This document shows, one piece after another, positions 45,501 through 55,836 of a DNA stretch of 64,000 nt. Within the stretch, counting starts at the first letter, position 1; each line of letters begins with the position of its first letter. This DNA comes from Ipomoea triloba. Lineage: Eukaryota > Streptophyta > Magnoliopsida > Solanales > Convolvulaceae. Location: contig NC_044925.1 in assembly GCF_003576645.1 (NCBI RefSeq), positions 4,460,941 to 4,524,940 of the forward strand, in the 5' to 3' direction. The notes beneath the pieces are model-generated. The model did not search any database and was not told the origin of the DNA. It saw nothing but the letters and a program-made list of their open reading frames with translations. The position numbers and the translations under genes were made by a program.

Positions 45501-45923
45501 AGCGCTTTGATTTCCTTCACCACGCCCCAATAATCTGAAACAACAACAACAACAAAAACCCATTTCTCAGAACACAAATCCCATTCCCAGAAAAGGGTCA
45601 AAAAGATTTAATTCTCCAACTTTACCGGAGAACAAAATCGGAGACTTGCAGGAGGAACGAGAGGTCGATAGGGCGTGTTTGTGTTCGCCATAGGAGGAGT
45701 TGTAGGAGAAGAGAGGGGAGAGGATTGGATCGTAAGGGGAGGATCTGAAGAGGCATTTGAATTTAGGAGAGAAAGAAGAGAAAACAGCCAAGAAGAGAGT
45801 GGTGAAGAGGTAGAGAAGAGATAAACACAGAATCTTTGATTGGAAAAGCTGTGGCTTCGACAACCTTAACTTCCCCGTTATCCATCCCGATCCCGGCCGG
45901 TTCGATCTCAATATTCTATACAT
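42535..45923 (-). CDS. DUF616 protein (TOD1/MUCI70-like, PF04765), four exons
   Basis: Exons by GT-AG sites: 45626-45923, 45325-45534, 44160-44720 and 42535-42872, all phase-1 introns, giving 468 residues, a normal length. One transmembrane segment (about 31-51) after a basic N-terminus predicts a type II Golgi or endomembrane protein. The conserved core begins near SDYWGVVKEI (99-108) and includes FGGNFTARRRFSYF, CTGVVVVSAAFNDHDKIRQP (177-196), CFFMFVDD (208-215), WIDAKVQLVVDP (277-288), ATARWNKWGDV (320-330) and NPRDQLAFAFVRD. Family members include TOD1, reported as an alkaline ceramidase affecting turgor, and MUCI70, needed for mucilage polysaccharide; the family is also read as hexosyltransferase-like, so the reaction is not certain. 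Introns 2 and 3 carry minisatellites. The start is the only Met upstream of the membrane segment. Confidence 0.9.
42955..43090 (+). repeat. tRNA-derived SINE-like insertion in DUF616 intron 3
   Basis: gggcagctcagttggtcaca resembles a tRNA D-arm (box A), and ggatcgagtctct resembles box B 45 bp on. Flanking sequence aligns with the duplicated intron at 36150-36180, which lacks this segment, so it inserted after the duplication or was lost there. Confidence 0.5.
43888..44115. repeat. 54-bp minisatellite in DUF616 intron 3
   Basis: Four imperfect 54-bp units, each like cagcaaaggatcacaagaag, then gtcaacctaagttgcccata, then gctgaccgcctaac. The unit length is a multiple of three, so a plus-strand frame stays open, but it is intronic and antisense to the gene. 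Confidence 0.8.
44750..44890. repeat. Dispersed element at the 3' end of DUF616 intron 2
   Basis: tgttaggatcaaacacttaa, then actttatttccttatacagt, then cgttttcgagacatgggtgt match a segment at 60650-60790 in intron 1 of the gibberellin oxidase gene, in the same orientation and also next to the splice acceptor. Confidence 0.65.
44900..45270. repeat. 51-bp minisatellite in DUF616 intron 2
   Basis: About seven imperfect 51-bp units with the pattern ccgcctaacaattcctagcc, then accgggtgctagacttggc, then ctttatcagtct. Units in the middle (45000-45190) are most alike. Probably derived by expansion from the end of the adjoining element. Confidence 0.8.
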
Positions 45924-46990
45924 AAGGTTTCAAACATAAAAATATACATAAAAAAAAATTATCCAACAATTTAAATTTATGATTGCAAAAATGACAAATG
46001 AGAGAAACGGGAATGGGATATATCATATATGTCACGTATAGAAGAGACTCTCATGACATTATCACCTCAGGAGTTATTTGTTTAAGGATCATTTCAAAGT
46101 CTCACATTAAATAGACCAATTTACGAATCACCAACGTAGGTAAAAGATTATAAATTTGTTTTACCGAGTAGACATTTACATAAAAGTATTGATGTATTTT
46201 CTTACGTAAACGCATAATTACTATTTGAAAGCGTTTACTAAGTATAATTTGCTCATGAATTATAATTCGCAAATCATTTAGAAGGATAAACCGTACAGAG
46301 AAAATCATGTGTGACGGATTTAACCGAAATGTTGTTGGCAATAATTAAACTCGTGACCTTTTAACTAGTCTGGTGTTGAGTTATATATGATAAGTGTAAT
46401 TTTTGCTCTTAATTAATTTGAAGTTGCAATAGTTCTCCCAAATTAGTCACCGAAGTGACGTATTTAGTCATTATTTTGGTTGATGGAATTATTTTGAATA
46501 GAAGAAATGTGCCCATTTTGTGTTTTGTCAATAAGTTATTAAGTTTAGAGAAGCTATATTGAGAAAATTGCAATTTTAGTATATTCTTGAGTTATATGGT
46601 AAGTGTAATTTTTGCTCTTAATTAATTTAGAGTTACAATAATTCTCTCAAATTAGTCACCAAAGTTACATATTTACTTAGTCATTATTTTGATTGATGAA
46701 TTTATTTTGAATAGAAACCTAAACAACACTAATATAGAAAGACAAAATTGTATTTTCAATATAATTTTCTTGGATAAAAAACCGAACAGCATAACACCTA
46801 TCAAGTTCTTTCTACACATTATAGATGATTTTCGTGGATGATTTAGTCTATTTTGGATGGAGAAGAAAATTTTATTGGGGTTTAGAGTATTAGTAACGTA
46901 AGAATTTCAATTGTTAATAGTACAATATTTTAAAGTTACGAATTTGCTCCCAGTTATAACTCAAGCTAGAAGGAAAATACTTTTTTACCT
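45924..46990. other. Upstream region of DUF616 and intergenic DNA
   Basis: No gene. Two related stretches, 46375-46520 and 46580-46740 (taagtgtaatttttgctctt, then gtcattattttg.ttgatg), form a direct duplication of about 140 bp. Confidence 0.4.
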
Positions 46991-46996
46991 CATCAG

Positions 46997-47330
46997 CTCT
47001 GTTTGGCAGAGCTTATAACTTATTTTAAGGTACTAATGAGATATAAGCTCTGTTTGGTATTGTTCCTAAAATAAGCTAGTAGCTTAAAATAAGAGCTTAT
47101 TTTTGAACACTACTTTTTCAAAATAAGCTAGTAGCTTCCTAACTTTTTTTTTTCCATCTTTAACCTTATTATTTTAAAGAAATGACATCATTTACGCTTC
47201 CCAATTAAAACCTTTTTGGCTAAACTTTTTTGACTTTTTCTCTTCAATATGTTTGGTTGTAATATCAATTTGACATTTGTGTTTGAACATTGATTTTTGT
47301 AAACCAAATTGAAATTACAACCAAACATAT
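46997..47330. mobile_element. hAT-like MITE, copy 2 (truncated)
   Basis: Begins ctctgtttggcagagcttat and follows the copy at 1336-1640 closely (aataagctagtagcttaaaa, ttgacatttgtgtttgaac). The right end is missing; instead caatatgtttggttgtaat is followed by its own inverse at 47300-47330. Confidence 0.6.
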
Positions 47331-48130
47331 TGGGGGAACTTATGAGAATGATATGTTGGAACTTACGAGATGCAGTTAGAAATAATTCTGGAACTTACGA
47401 GATGATTGTAATGTTAGAACAATATTGTATGTGTATATTTCAAATGAGCATACACATAGTTTCACTAGAATGATATGTTGGTCTCGAAGGGTTTGCGGAT
47501 CAAGTCTAGATAGCGGAGGGTGAATAGACTTAATTGAGTTTTGAAAATAAATTCTAATAAGCCTTAATTTAGAAAGTTAGTGTTTTTTAAAATGCAACGG
47601 ATAACAATATTAACCCTTTTTAAATTGTGAGGTAGGTTCTAGTCTTGTTAAATATTACGTTTGAGTTCTAATGAGATAGACACGAAATAAAAGCGTAGAG
47701 TAAATGAGAGTTTTATAGTGGTTCAATCAATAGGGAATCCACTCTTTTCCTAGAATTTTTTTGGAGGTTTTCACTAGTATTTCACTCCTTATACAAGTAG
47801 AGAGGACTTGTGCTTTGATCACAATGTTAGCCACAAACTTCAAGCAGGTTTTAACAAGTTATACTTGTTATTCTTCCCTTTTCTACTTCAACAAGTAGAG
47901 ATGTTGGGTTTGAACATGAAACTTGTTTTCTCCAACTAATGATGACTTGGTGTTGAATACTTATTGAATCTACCAACGTCTTCAATTAATCTTGAAATGA
48001 ATAGCAACTATCTCTCAATGGTCATCTTGATTTATTTGAAAGTAGTTTTGAGCACTTGCATGATTTTCTTTAAAAAACCAACACCTCATTTAGTTTTGAA
48101 TTGAGGTATTATATACCTCTTTGAATTTTT
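47331..48130. other. Repeat-like region before the Copia LTR
   Basis: Contains ggagggtgaatagacttaat, a sequence common in plant repeats, but no recognised domain. No gene. Confidence 0.3.
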
Positions 48131-48375
48131 TGTTGGAGGGAAACGAAATTCAAACCAAATGCCTGTTGAATAAAAATTTAAGTCCGTAAGATTTTTTCTA
48201 CAGTTGTCCTAGTTTTATGCTTTACACTAGCAAATGTATTGGCTCTCCTTAATTGTAGGAGCTTTTCTTATTTGCTTCTGTTTAGCTATATTTTGTTCTT
48301 GTATGGCCTATTTAAGGCTAAATTTCTAAAGCAATAATACATAGTGTTTTTCTTGCAATCATTTATTATTTAACA
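48131..48375 (+). mobile_element. 5' LTR of a Ty1/Copia element
   Basis: 245 bp beginning TGTTGGAGGG and ending TTTAACA, with a promoter-like tatttaaggc near 48308. It is directly followed by a tRNA-Met primer-binding site. The matching 3' LTR is not in the window. Confidence 0.75.
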
Positions 48376-48376
48376 A

Positions 48377-48388
48377 TGGTATCAGAGC
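48377..48388 (+). other. Primer-binding site for initiator tRNA-Met
   Basis: tggtatcagagc, complementary to the 3' end of initiator tRNA-Met, one base after the LTR; the standard arrangement in plant Copia elements. Confidence 0.85.
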
Positions 48389-48455
48389 CACCAGTGAGTG
48401 AGTGAAACACAAGTGAGTGAGATTTACATATCTTCCACTATTTCTCCTAAGCAAA

Positions 48456-50652
48456 ATGACCACAGAAAACTTTGTTCAACCTGCAATTCCATGCTTCGAT
48501 GGTCACTATGATTATTGGAGGATGTTGATGGAAAACTTTCTGAGGTCGAAAGAGTTGTGGGAGGTGATCAACCCTGCAGTAGGAGAATCAATCAATGTGA
48601 TGTTTAAAGCTTAGAAAGCGGTGTTGAAATTGAAAGATCTCAAAGCTAAGAACTATCTCTTCTAAGCAATTGACCGAACTGTTCTGGAGACTATCTTTAA
48701 AGATGATACCTCTAAAGATATTTGGGATTCTCTGAAGAAGAAATGCCATAGAAACACAAAGACGAAGAGGCTGCAGCTTCAAAATTTTCAGTCGGAGTTC
48801 GAAACACTTCGAATGAAAGAAGGTGAGATCGAATTTCACAAAATATTATTTAAGGACTATGGCAATAGTCAACAAAATTGTGGATCCATGGTGACAAAGA
48901 TGAAGATAGTGTTGTCATTGAAAAAATACTTTGATCTATGACATCAAAATATCAATTTGTTGTCTGTGCTATAGAGGAGGCAAATGACTTAGATGTGCTG
49001 ACACTTGATGAACTAGAAAGTTCTATTTTAGTTCATGAAAGAAAGTTGAATCATCATGATAATGAGGCTGAGCAAGCCTCAAAAGTCTTAGCACAAAACT
49101 AGTCATCGACAACTGATGGTGGTAATCGAGGAAGAGATCGCAGGAGAGGTAGAGGTAACAGAGGTCGTGATAGAGGAGGCCATCACTCAACAAAATCAGT
49201 AGACAAGTCAAATATTGAGTGTTACAGATGTCATAAGTATGGGCGTTATAAATTAGAATGTCGTACTAATTTGAACAAACAAAATGAAGAAAGTACTAAT
49301 TTTGTAGAAAAAGAAGAAGAAATTTCTTTTTTTTTTGTGTTAGTGTGCCAGGCTAGTGAGGAAACTCATAAAAACATGTGGTATTTAGACTTTGGGTGCA
49401 GCAACCACATGTGTGGAGATAAAGAAATCTTCACCACATTGGATGAGTCTTTCAGTAACACTGTCAAGTTCGGTGACAATTCCAGTGTAGCAGTTATGGG
49501 TAAAGGAATGGTGTCTATACAAATAAGAGAGAATTTTAATCACACCATATAAAATGTTCTTTTTATTATGGAACCAAAAACCAACCTTCTTAATTTGGGT
49601 CAATTTCAAGAGAAGGGGTATGAGATCCTGATCAAGAATGGAGAATGTCGAATTCGAGATGAAAATTTTGGCTTGATTGCTCGAGTCAAAATGATGGAAA
49701 ATCATATGTTTCCACTTTATCTTCGCTACTCCTCTCACTCATGCTTCGCATCAAAGCTAGATGATGTAGCCTAGCTATGGCGTTTTCGCTACGGCCGCCT
49801 AAACTCTAGTGGTTTGAGAACTCTACAACAGAAAAATATGGTATCTAGTCTTCTTCAAATTTCAGTTCCCTCTCAAGTCTGTGGAGAGTGTGTTCTTAAC
49901 AAACAACACCGTAAGCAATTTCCTAAATTAACATCCAGGATAGCGAATAAGGTGTTAGAATTGGTGCACTCCGATATTTGTGGGCCAATAAATCCACTTT
50001 CAAATGGAAGTAACAAATACTTACTTTCATTGACGATTTTAGTAGAAAACTTTGAGTTTATTTCTTCAAAGAAAAATATGAAGCTTTTAACACTTTTAAA
50101 AACTTTAAAGTGCTTGTTGAGAGGGAAAAAGGTCATCCAATCAAAGTTCTTTGTACATACCGCGATGGTGATTATATGTCACAGGAGTTCCAAAGATTTT
50201 GTGAGGATCATGGAATTAAAAAGCAACTTACAATAGTGTACTCACCACATCAAAATGGTGTTTGCAAACGCAAAAATCGCACTAAGCTATTCTAAAAGTT
50301 TTTTGGCCTTGTAATGACGATGTAGCACAAGAAAGAATTTCGGTCAACTTTGAAGGAAATGATGTAGAGGAACAGAAGCAACAACCTATGGAGAGTATAG
50401 GAGACTAACCAACAAAATTTAGATGGTTCAAATAATGCATCAAAATCTTCAAATAATCAACTCCGACGTTCTCAACGGATTCCAATAAAACCCACTTGGA
50501 TGGCTGATTATGAGGTAAATAATGTTGAAGACCCACTTACTCATTTTGCCTTATTTTCAGATTGTGATCCTACAACATTTGGAGAAGCAATTAGAGAACC
50601 AAAATGGCAAAAAGCGATGGATGAGGAGATCGCAACCACTGAACGAAATGAA
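48456..50652 (+). pseudogene. Decayed Ty1/Copia gag-pol, truncated in RT
   Basis: Domains in order. Gag starts at 48456 (FVQPAIPCFDGHYDYW) and has stops near 48612 and 48664. A zinc knuckle near 49219 reads CYRCHKYGRYKLEC, with Arg where the metal-binding His belongs. Protease at about 49379 reads WYLDFGCSNHM, Phe replacing the D-S/T-G residue. The integrase zinc region and core follow (CGECVLNKQHRKQF; LVHSDICGP; YSPHQNG) with frameshifts. A large deletion precedes the start of the RVT_2 region (FGEAIREPKWQKAMDEEI, near 50580). The rest of RT, RNase H and the 3' LTR are gone; unrelated repeat sequence begins near 50652. It cannot encode a working element. Confidence 0.88.
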
Positions 50653-50653
50653 G

Positions 50654-50917
50654 GTGGACCCTGGTCCATGGTATAACAACTCTAGGGCCTTAGATTTTCA
50701 TAGCAAGCCCAAATATAATTTTATAAAGTTCGACTCTGCGAAACCGGCCTATTTCCATCCATACTCACATCACTTTACACCCGTTAACTTAGGCAAAATA
50801 TCCAATGAAACCGCCTCACAAATCCTTAGATTACTTGTAAAATGGGTAAGTTTTTCATAAGGATTATAATTTTCCTCACAAGTAACTCTTCCACCTCTCC
50901 AAGTTTTTCATTTGGAT
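50654..50917 (-). repeat. Extra copy of P450 3'-flank sequence (block A)
   Basis: Matches 51129-51385 (gtccatggtataacaactc, ggccttagattttcatagca, then gggtaagtttttcataagg) and, in reverse, the 3' flank of P450 copy 1 near 40260-40480. On the minus strand it directly follows a P450 promoter fragment, with no P450 coding sequence in between. Confidence 0.75.
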
Positions 50918-51128
50918 TACACTATTGAATCGTATCAATGTGTGCTTATATAAAAATATGGACTTCCGTATTCTGCAACAGTCACTTCACAAGCAACTTG
51001 CTTAGCCCCAGCAATCCAGCACACTCTCTTTGACTAAAGAAATTTCAAAAAGAAAATTCAAATTTAGATTTTTTTTAATTTGTGAATTACTACCCGTATC
51101 AATGTGCATATAGAAAAATTAAAAATAT
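50918..51128 (-). promoter_or_regulatory. Orphan P450 promoter fragment with TATA box (block B)
   Basis: Nearly identical to the promoter of P450 copy 2 at 54197-54405: acactattgaatcgtat, atgtgtgcttatataaaaat, caacagtcacttcacaa, cttgcttagccccag, ctctctttgactaaagaaat. It includes the TATA box (minus strand, 50945-50952) and ends about 30 bp past it. What follows on the minus strand is block A, a 3' flank, and not a reading frame. Confidence 0.8.
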
Positions 51129-51705
51129 GGTCCATGGTATAACAACTCCAAGGCTTTAGATTTTCATAGCAGATCCAAACCTAATTCTATAAAGTTGGAC
51201 TCGGCCAACCCTATTACCACCCAAACCCACATCAATTTACACCAGTTACCATAGGCAAAGTATCCAATGAAACCGTCTCACGAATTCTTAGCTTACTCGT
51301 AAAATGGGTAAGTTTTTCATAAGTATTACACTTTTCCTCGTAAGAATTACAATTTTCCTAACAAGTAACTATTCCATCCCTAATATTACATATTGATTTA
51401 AAAGTATTACATTTTTCATCAAAAATATCACATTTTTTATCATAAGTATTACATTTTCTCTCATAAGTAACAATCAATCAATTTATCTATGATTAGTATT
51501 ACAGTTTTTCTCATAAGTTATTGTTCAACAACTAAAAATTAACTTTAATTTTTAATTAAAAGTATTATATTTTTCCTCCAAAAAGTAGTACACATTCCCT
51601 TATATGTAACAAACAATTTATTTATAATTAGTATTACATTTTCCAGCATAATTATTACATTTCCATCTTGACCTCAAACATCTTACAGATAAAGATCCGT
51701 AAGAT
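51129..51705 (-). repeat. 3' flank of P450 copy 2 with GAGACGGTCTCAC-family MITE
   Basis: Reverse-complement counterpart of 39990-40480 behind copy 1. The fold-back MITE (tgaaaccgtctcacgaattc; many taagtattacattttt blocks; gatccgtaagat) lies at about 51285-51705 and is interrupted at 51705 by the hAT element. Confidence 0.75.
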
Positions 51706-51981
51706 CACTGACGGAACCACCCTGGGGGCAGTGGGGGCAGCTGCCTCCACTCACCCCACCCCTACCACATATATAGCCTTTGTATGTATATATATATATA
51801 TAGTACATGTTTTATATATAAATAGATAAAAATAGATAGAAGTTATCAATTGATAAGCTTGCAGAGTTGGTAAGTGTGTGGTGTTATTTAAAAAATGGTG
51901 AGGGTTTGAATCCTAGCCCTAGCGCTTGCTTTTTTATTATTATTTTTGCAGCTTTTCAGTTGTATACGTACATATTGCTCA

Positions 51982-52023
<42 letters not shown>

Positions 52024-52393
52024 GATAAGATGTATAATTATAATGTGTTTTCTATTTGAATTATTTTATTAAATTAATTATATTTTATATAGAGTTATGA
52101 ATATTTTAATAAAGTTTTGATGTGTTTTATTTTCTGCCTATATCAAACAATATTTATAATGTATTTTGTAATTTAAGAATTTATTCGTATTTGATATTTG
52201 AACCTTGTGGCACTCAGTTTATACTCCCACATGGAAAAGAGTGAGTTCGAGCCACATGGAAAAGAGTGAGTTCGAGCCTCAGTGGAGGCTTGCTTCAATA
52301 GGTTGAAAAAGTAGGTACTCAAAAATCATTTTTTAATTTAATTTACCCTTGCTTCTTCGCCCCCCCTCAACCGAAATCCTGGATACGTCACTG
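51706..52393. mobile_element. Non-autonomous hAT element with 8-bp target duplication
   Basis: 688 bp. The left end cactgacggaaccaccctgg and the right end, read in reverse as cagtgacgtatccaggattt, match at most of the first 14 positions. The direct repeat cgtaagat flanks it (51698-51705 and 52394-52401), the 8-bp duplication typical of hAT. Removing it restores the P450 3' flank as seen in copy 1 (gatccgtgagacggtctcac type). It contains AT repeats (51987-52018) and a SINE-like piece (gttcgagcctcagtggagg, near 52272). No transposase. Confidence 0.88.
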
Positions 52394-52490
52394 CGTAAGA
52401 TGGTCTCACTTGGAGACTCACTCGTTACTCGTTAACATATTGTTGTAGAGGAATACAACCTATTGACAAGAATTTATTTATAGAAGTAAT

Positions 52491-54147
52491 TTAAACACAC
52501 AACTTATATTTAGGAACTGCTATCAAATTCTTAGCTCGACTGACAACAACACCAAAGTGCTCAGTCATGTCCAAGTCTTTAGGTAGCATCCCATTTGGAA
52601 GATCCCAATCAAAGCAATGTATTAATTGTGCCACCACTAGTCGAACTGTTGTTATTCCAAGTTGCATTCCAGGACAACTTCTCCTCCCTGATCCAAATGG
52701 GAGATACTCAAAATGCTTGCCTCTGTAATCAATATCACATCCATTGAATCTTTCTGGAATGAACTCCTCTGGATTGCTCCACACATTTGGATCACGTGCA
52801 ATTGCCCAAGTATTCACAATGATTCTTGATTTTTTAGGTATATGAAAGCCATCAACTATACAATCCTCTATGGATGCATGGGGAACGAGTAACGGCACAA
52901 TCAAATGCAACCTTAAGGATTCTTTTATAACCATTTCTAAGTATTCAAAGTGCTCCAAATCCTCCTCTTCCACCATCCTATCATACCCTACTTGTCTTTC
53001 TATCTCCTTCTTCACTTTCTTCATTATTTCTGGGTGTTTGAAAAGCTCAGACATTGTCCAATCTATGGCTGTTGATGACGTGTCCATTGAAGTTGTAAGC
53101 AAATCCTACAAAGTCAAGATTTTTTTGAAAATTAGGTGAAAAAAGTACCATGCTAAATGAATATATAATTGATAAAGATCAACAACAAAGTAGTTGACAT
53201 CTACTATATGGATGTATGTTGAGAGTCGATGTAAATTGTTGAAAGTAAGGTATATTTACCAGCATCATAGATTTGATATGTTCTCGCGTGAACTCAAACG
53301 AAGTTTCTCCAGAGTTTCTGATTTCCAGCATTATATCAACAAAATCCTTTGTGGTTTGAGTGTTACCTTGGTTTTTAGCTTGTTCATGCTCATCAATGAT
53401 CCTCTCGAAGAATTGGTCAAAGAGCTTGGCAACCGCCTTCATCCGTCTTGTCAATCCATGAATATCAAGCTTACTAAAATAAGGAAAATAATCCCCAAGA
53501 TTGGGAATACCTGTTAGATGAACTGTTTCTTGAATCACAGCCTTAAACCCGTTCTCACCAATGTCATTATCCTCGTACTTCTTCCCAAACACCATCCGAC
53601 AGCTCATGTCTGCGCTCATGGAAGAAACCTTGGCACTCAAATCAACAGCCTCTCCTTTCCCAGCCGCTTGCTTGAACGATTCTATGAGAAGACGCAACTC
53701 CTCTCGTCTCATAGATTGAAACGAATTGATCTTGACGTTGCTAAGGAGCTCCAAAGTGCACAGCTTTCGCATGTTGCGCCAGAACGGACCGTATTCGCCA
53801 AACGCCATATCTTTCTGGCCATAGGCCATGTACTTTGCTGCCTCTGAGGGTGGCCGGGATGCGAAATTGAGATCGTGTGTCTTGAGAAACAGTTCAGCGG
53901 CTCGCGGTGACGAGACGATGATATTGTCGACGAAACCGAAGCGCAAATGCATGATAGGACCGTGGATTTTGGCCAGTTTTTGTAAGTCTTGATGGGGGGT
54001 TTTCCCCACCAAATGGAGGTGTCCCAAGATTGGAAGCCTTCTGGGACCGGGCGGCAGCCTCTTGCTTTTGCTCTTCAGAAATCTGTTGCAGATAGAAATG
54101 GCTGCAATCACTGCAAATGTTGTCCAAATCCATGTCGTGTTCATCAT
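52491..54147 (-). CDS. CYP736A: Cytochrome P450, CYP736A-like, copy 2
   Basis: Exons 53260-54147 and 52491-53105, with a 154-bp phase-0 intron at the same site as copy 1; 500 residues. The N-terminal anchor is followed by a canonical PPGPR hinge (32-36), unlike the Ser variant in copy 1. The oxygen-binding I-helix reads TTSMDTSS, ExxR is ESLR, then PERF and [10 protein letters not shown] with the heme Cys at 440. It lies tail to tail with copy 1, about 12.5 kb away, with the DUF616 gene and a Copia relic between. Differences from copy 1 are scattered and no reading-frame damage is seen, so both look functional. Substrate unknown. Its promoter upstream of the TATA box does not resemble that of copy 1, so expression may differ. 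Start chosen as in copy 1, the ATGATG before the anchor. Confidence 0.93.
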
Positions 54148-54196
54148 GCTCTCTTGGTAAAGATGATGAATATATAATGTGCTAATCAATTTTGTT

Positions 54197-54600
54197 GTAC
54201 ACTATTGAATCGTATTAATGTGTGCTTATATAAAAATATGGACTGTCTTGTTCGGCAACAGTCACTTCACAAGGAACTTGCTTAGCCCCAGTAATCCAGC
54301 ACCCTCTCTTTGACTAAAGAAATTTCAAAAAGAAAATTCAAATTTAGATTTTTCTAATTTGGGAATTACTACCCGTATCAATGTGTGCATATAGAAAAAT
54401 ATATGGTCATCCTTTAGTGGACAAATTAATTGAGTAGAGTACGACTGCTGCAACAGTTACACAAGCAACTTGCTTAGTCCCAGTAGTCCAACACCCTCTC
54501 TTTGACTGGAGAAAATTCAAATTTTGATTTTTCTAACTTTATGAATTACTATACGTATACCCGTATCAATGTGAGCATATAGAAAAATATGGTCATCCGA
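54197..54600 (-). promoter_or_regulatory. P450 copy 2 promoter with tandem repeat
   Basis: TATA box TATATAAG on the minus strand at 54225-54232, about 80 bp before the ATG. Upstream, a ~170-bp unit (caacagtcacttcacaagg, cttgcttagccccagtaatc, ctctctttgact, tacccgtatcaatgtg, catatagaaaaata) occurs at 54258-54405 and again, diverged, at 54450-54590. A further copy is the orphan block at 50918-51128. Confidence 0.7.
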
Positions 54601-55786
54601 AAGGATGGAGAAACTAAGTGAGTAGCTTATGATTTCTGCACATGCATTACTATAGAAAATAGATACTACTATGATTTTATTTTTTACACATAGTATATGA
54701 CGATTTACAGAGTGACGTATAACTGACCGACATAGTAAATAAATATTTTATATGACGATTGTTTAGAACAATTAAATATCTTATGAGGATACTTAATATA
54801 CTATTTAAAACGTTGTATATAATATTTATAAAAAAAAAAATCCTGCAGTTTCGGCTGGAACCGCCATCAATTGCGGTTGAAACAGTTGGATATATATATA
54901 GAACTAAACCAGTACATTTTAAACTACTCAGGACAAATCACACACAATAATATCCAAAGATCATTGCAAACAAATTTATTATTAATTTAAATCAAAACAA
55001 TAGTATTATATAAATTATTGTATGTATAACCCAAATACTTACTTGTAAACATATGTTGCAAAATAAAATGTTTTCCTTCTTCAATAGTAGCGAAATTATA
55101 TTTTGTCTTGCTTTCGGGACTTGTCAATTTAGGTTGAATGGAATTCGAATCTAAAAAGTCATATGTAATTTTTCTTTCCAAACCAAACTGATTATAAAAA
55201 AACATGTTAAAGAATACAAGTCTTATTGTTTAACTACAATAAATAAAAGCAGATTTATAATATAACTAAATAATAATACAAGAGAATACAACACTTTAGA
55301 TTGCCGCGAGCCCGGAACTTGTCCCCAAAGGTCACTTATAAATACCGCATTTAATGTTGGCAGCAGGACTTTTGGATGTTTCAACTATATAATAGTCAAA
55401 GAGACCGGGAACATCTGACCCACTGTCACGTAGATCGGATTCTCCTAGGGTAGTCTGTACTATACCCGTTCTATTATTAATAAAGAGTATTTTTATTCAT
55501 ATTCCCGTATAATACTCTATCAGAAACCAATATATATAATACCACAATTAGTTAATTGTAGTTATTTTAGAACTTCATTTTTTAGTTTTTATTTTTTCAT
55601 TGCAAATAAACTTTAGTCAGTTTTCAAAAAAAAATTATTTTAGTCATTACAAACTTTCTATAACTTAATAAAAATTAGAGTGAAAAATTAAACATATATT
55701 TTTTTTGGAAAAACAAAGTTCTAATTTCTTTTATGACAACATGCATAATATATAAATTTCTAATCTTATAACAATTTAGGACAAAA

Positions 55787-55836
<50 letters not shown>

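Noticed and set aside
54987..55205. 72-residue open frame on the minus strand
   Set aside because: Composition is AT-driven, no motif or splice context, and no resemblance to a known family.
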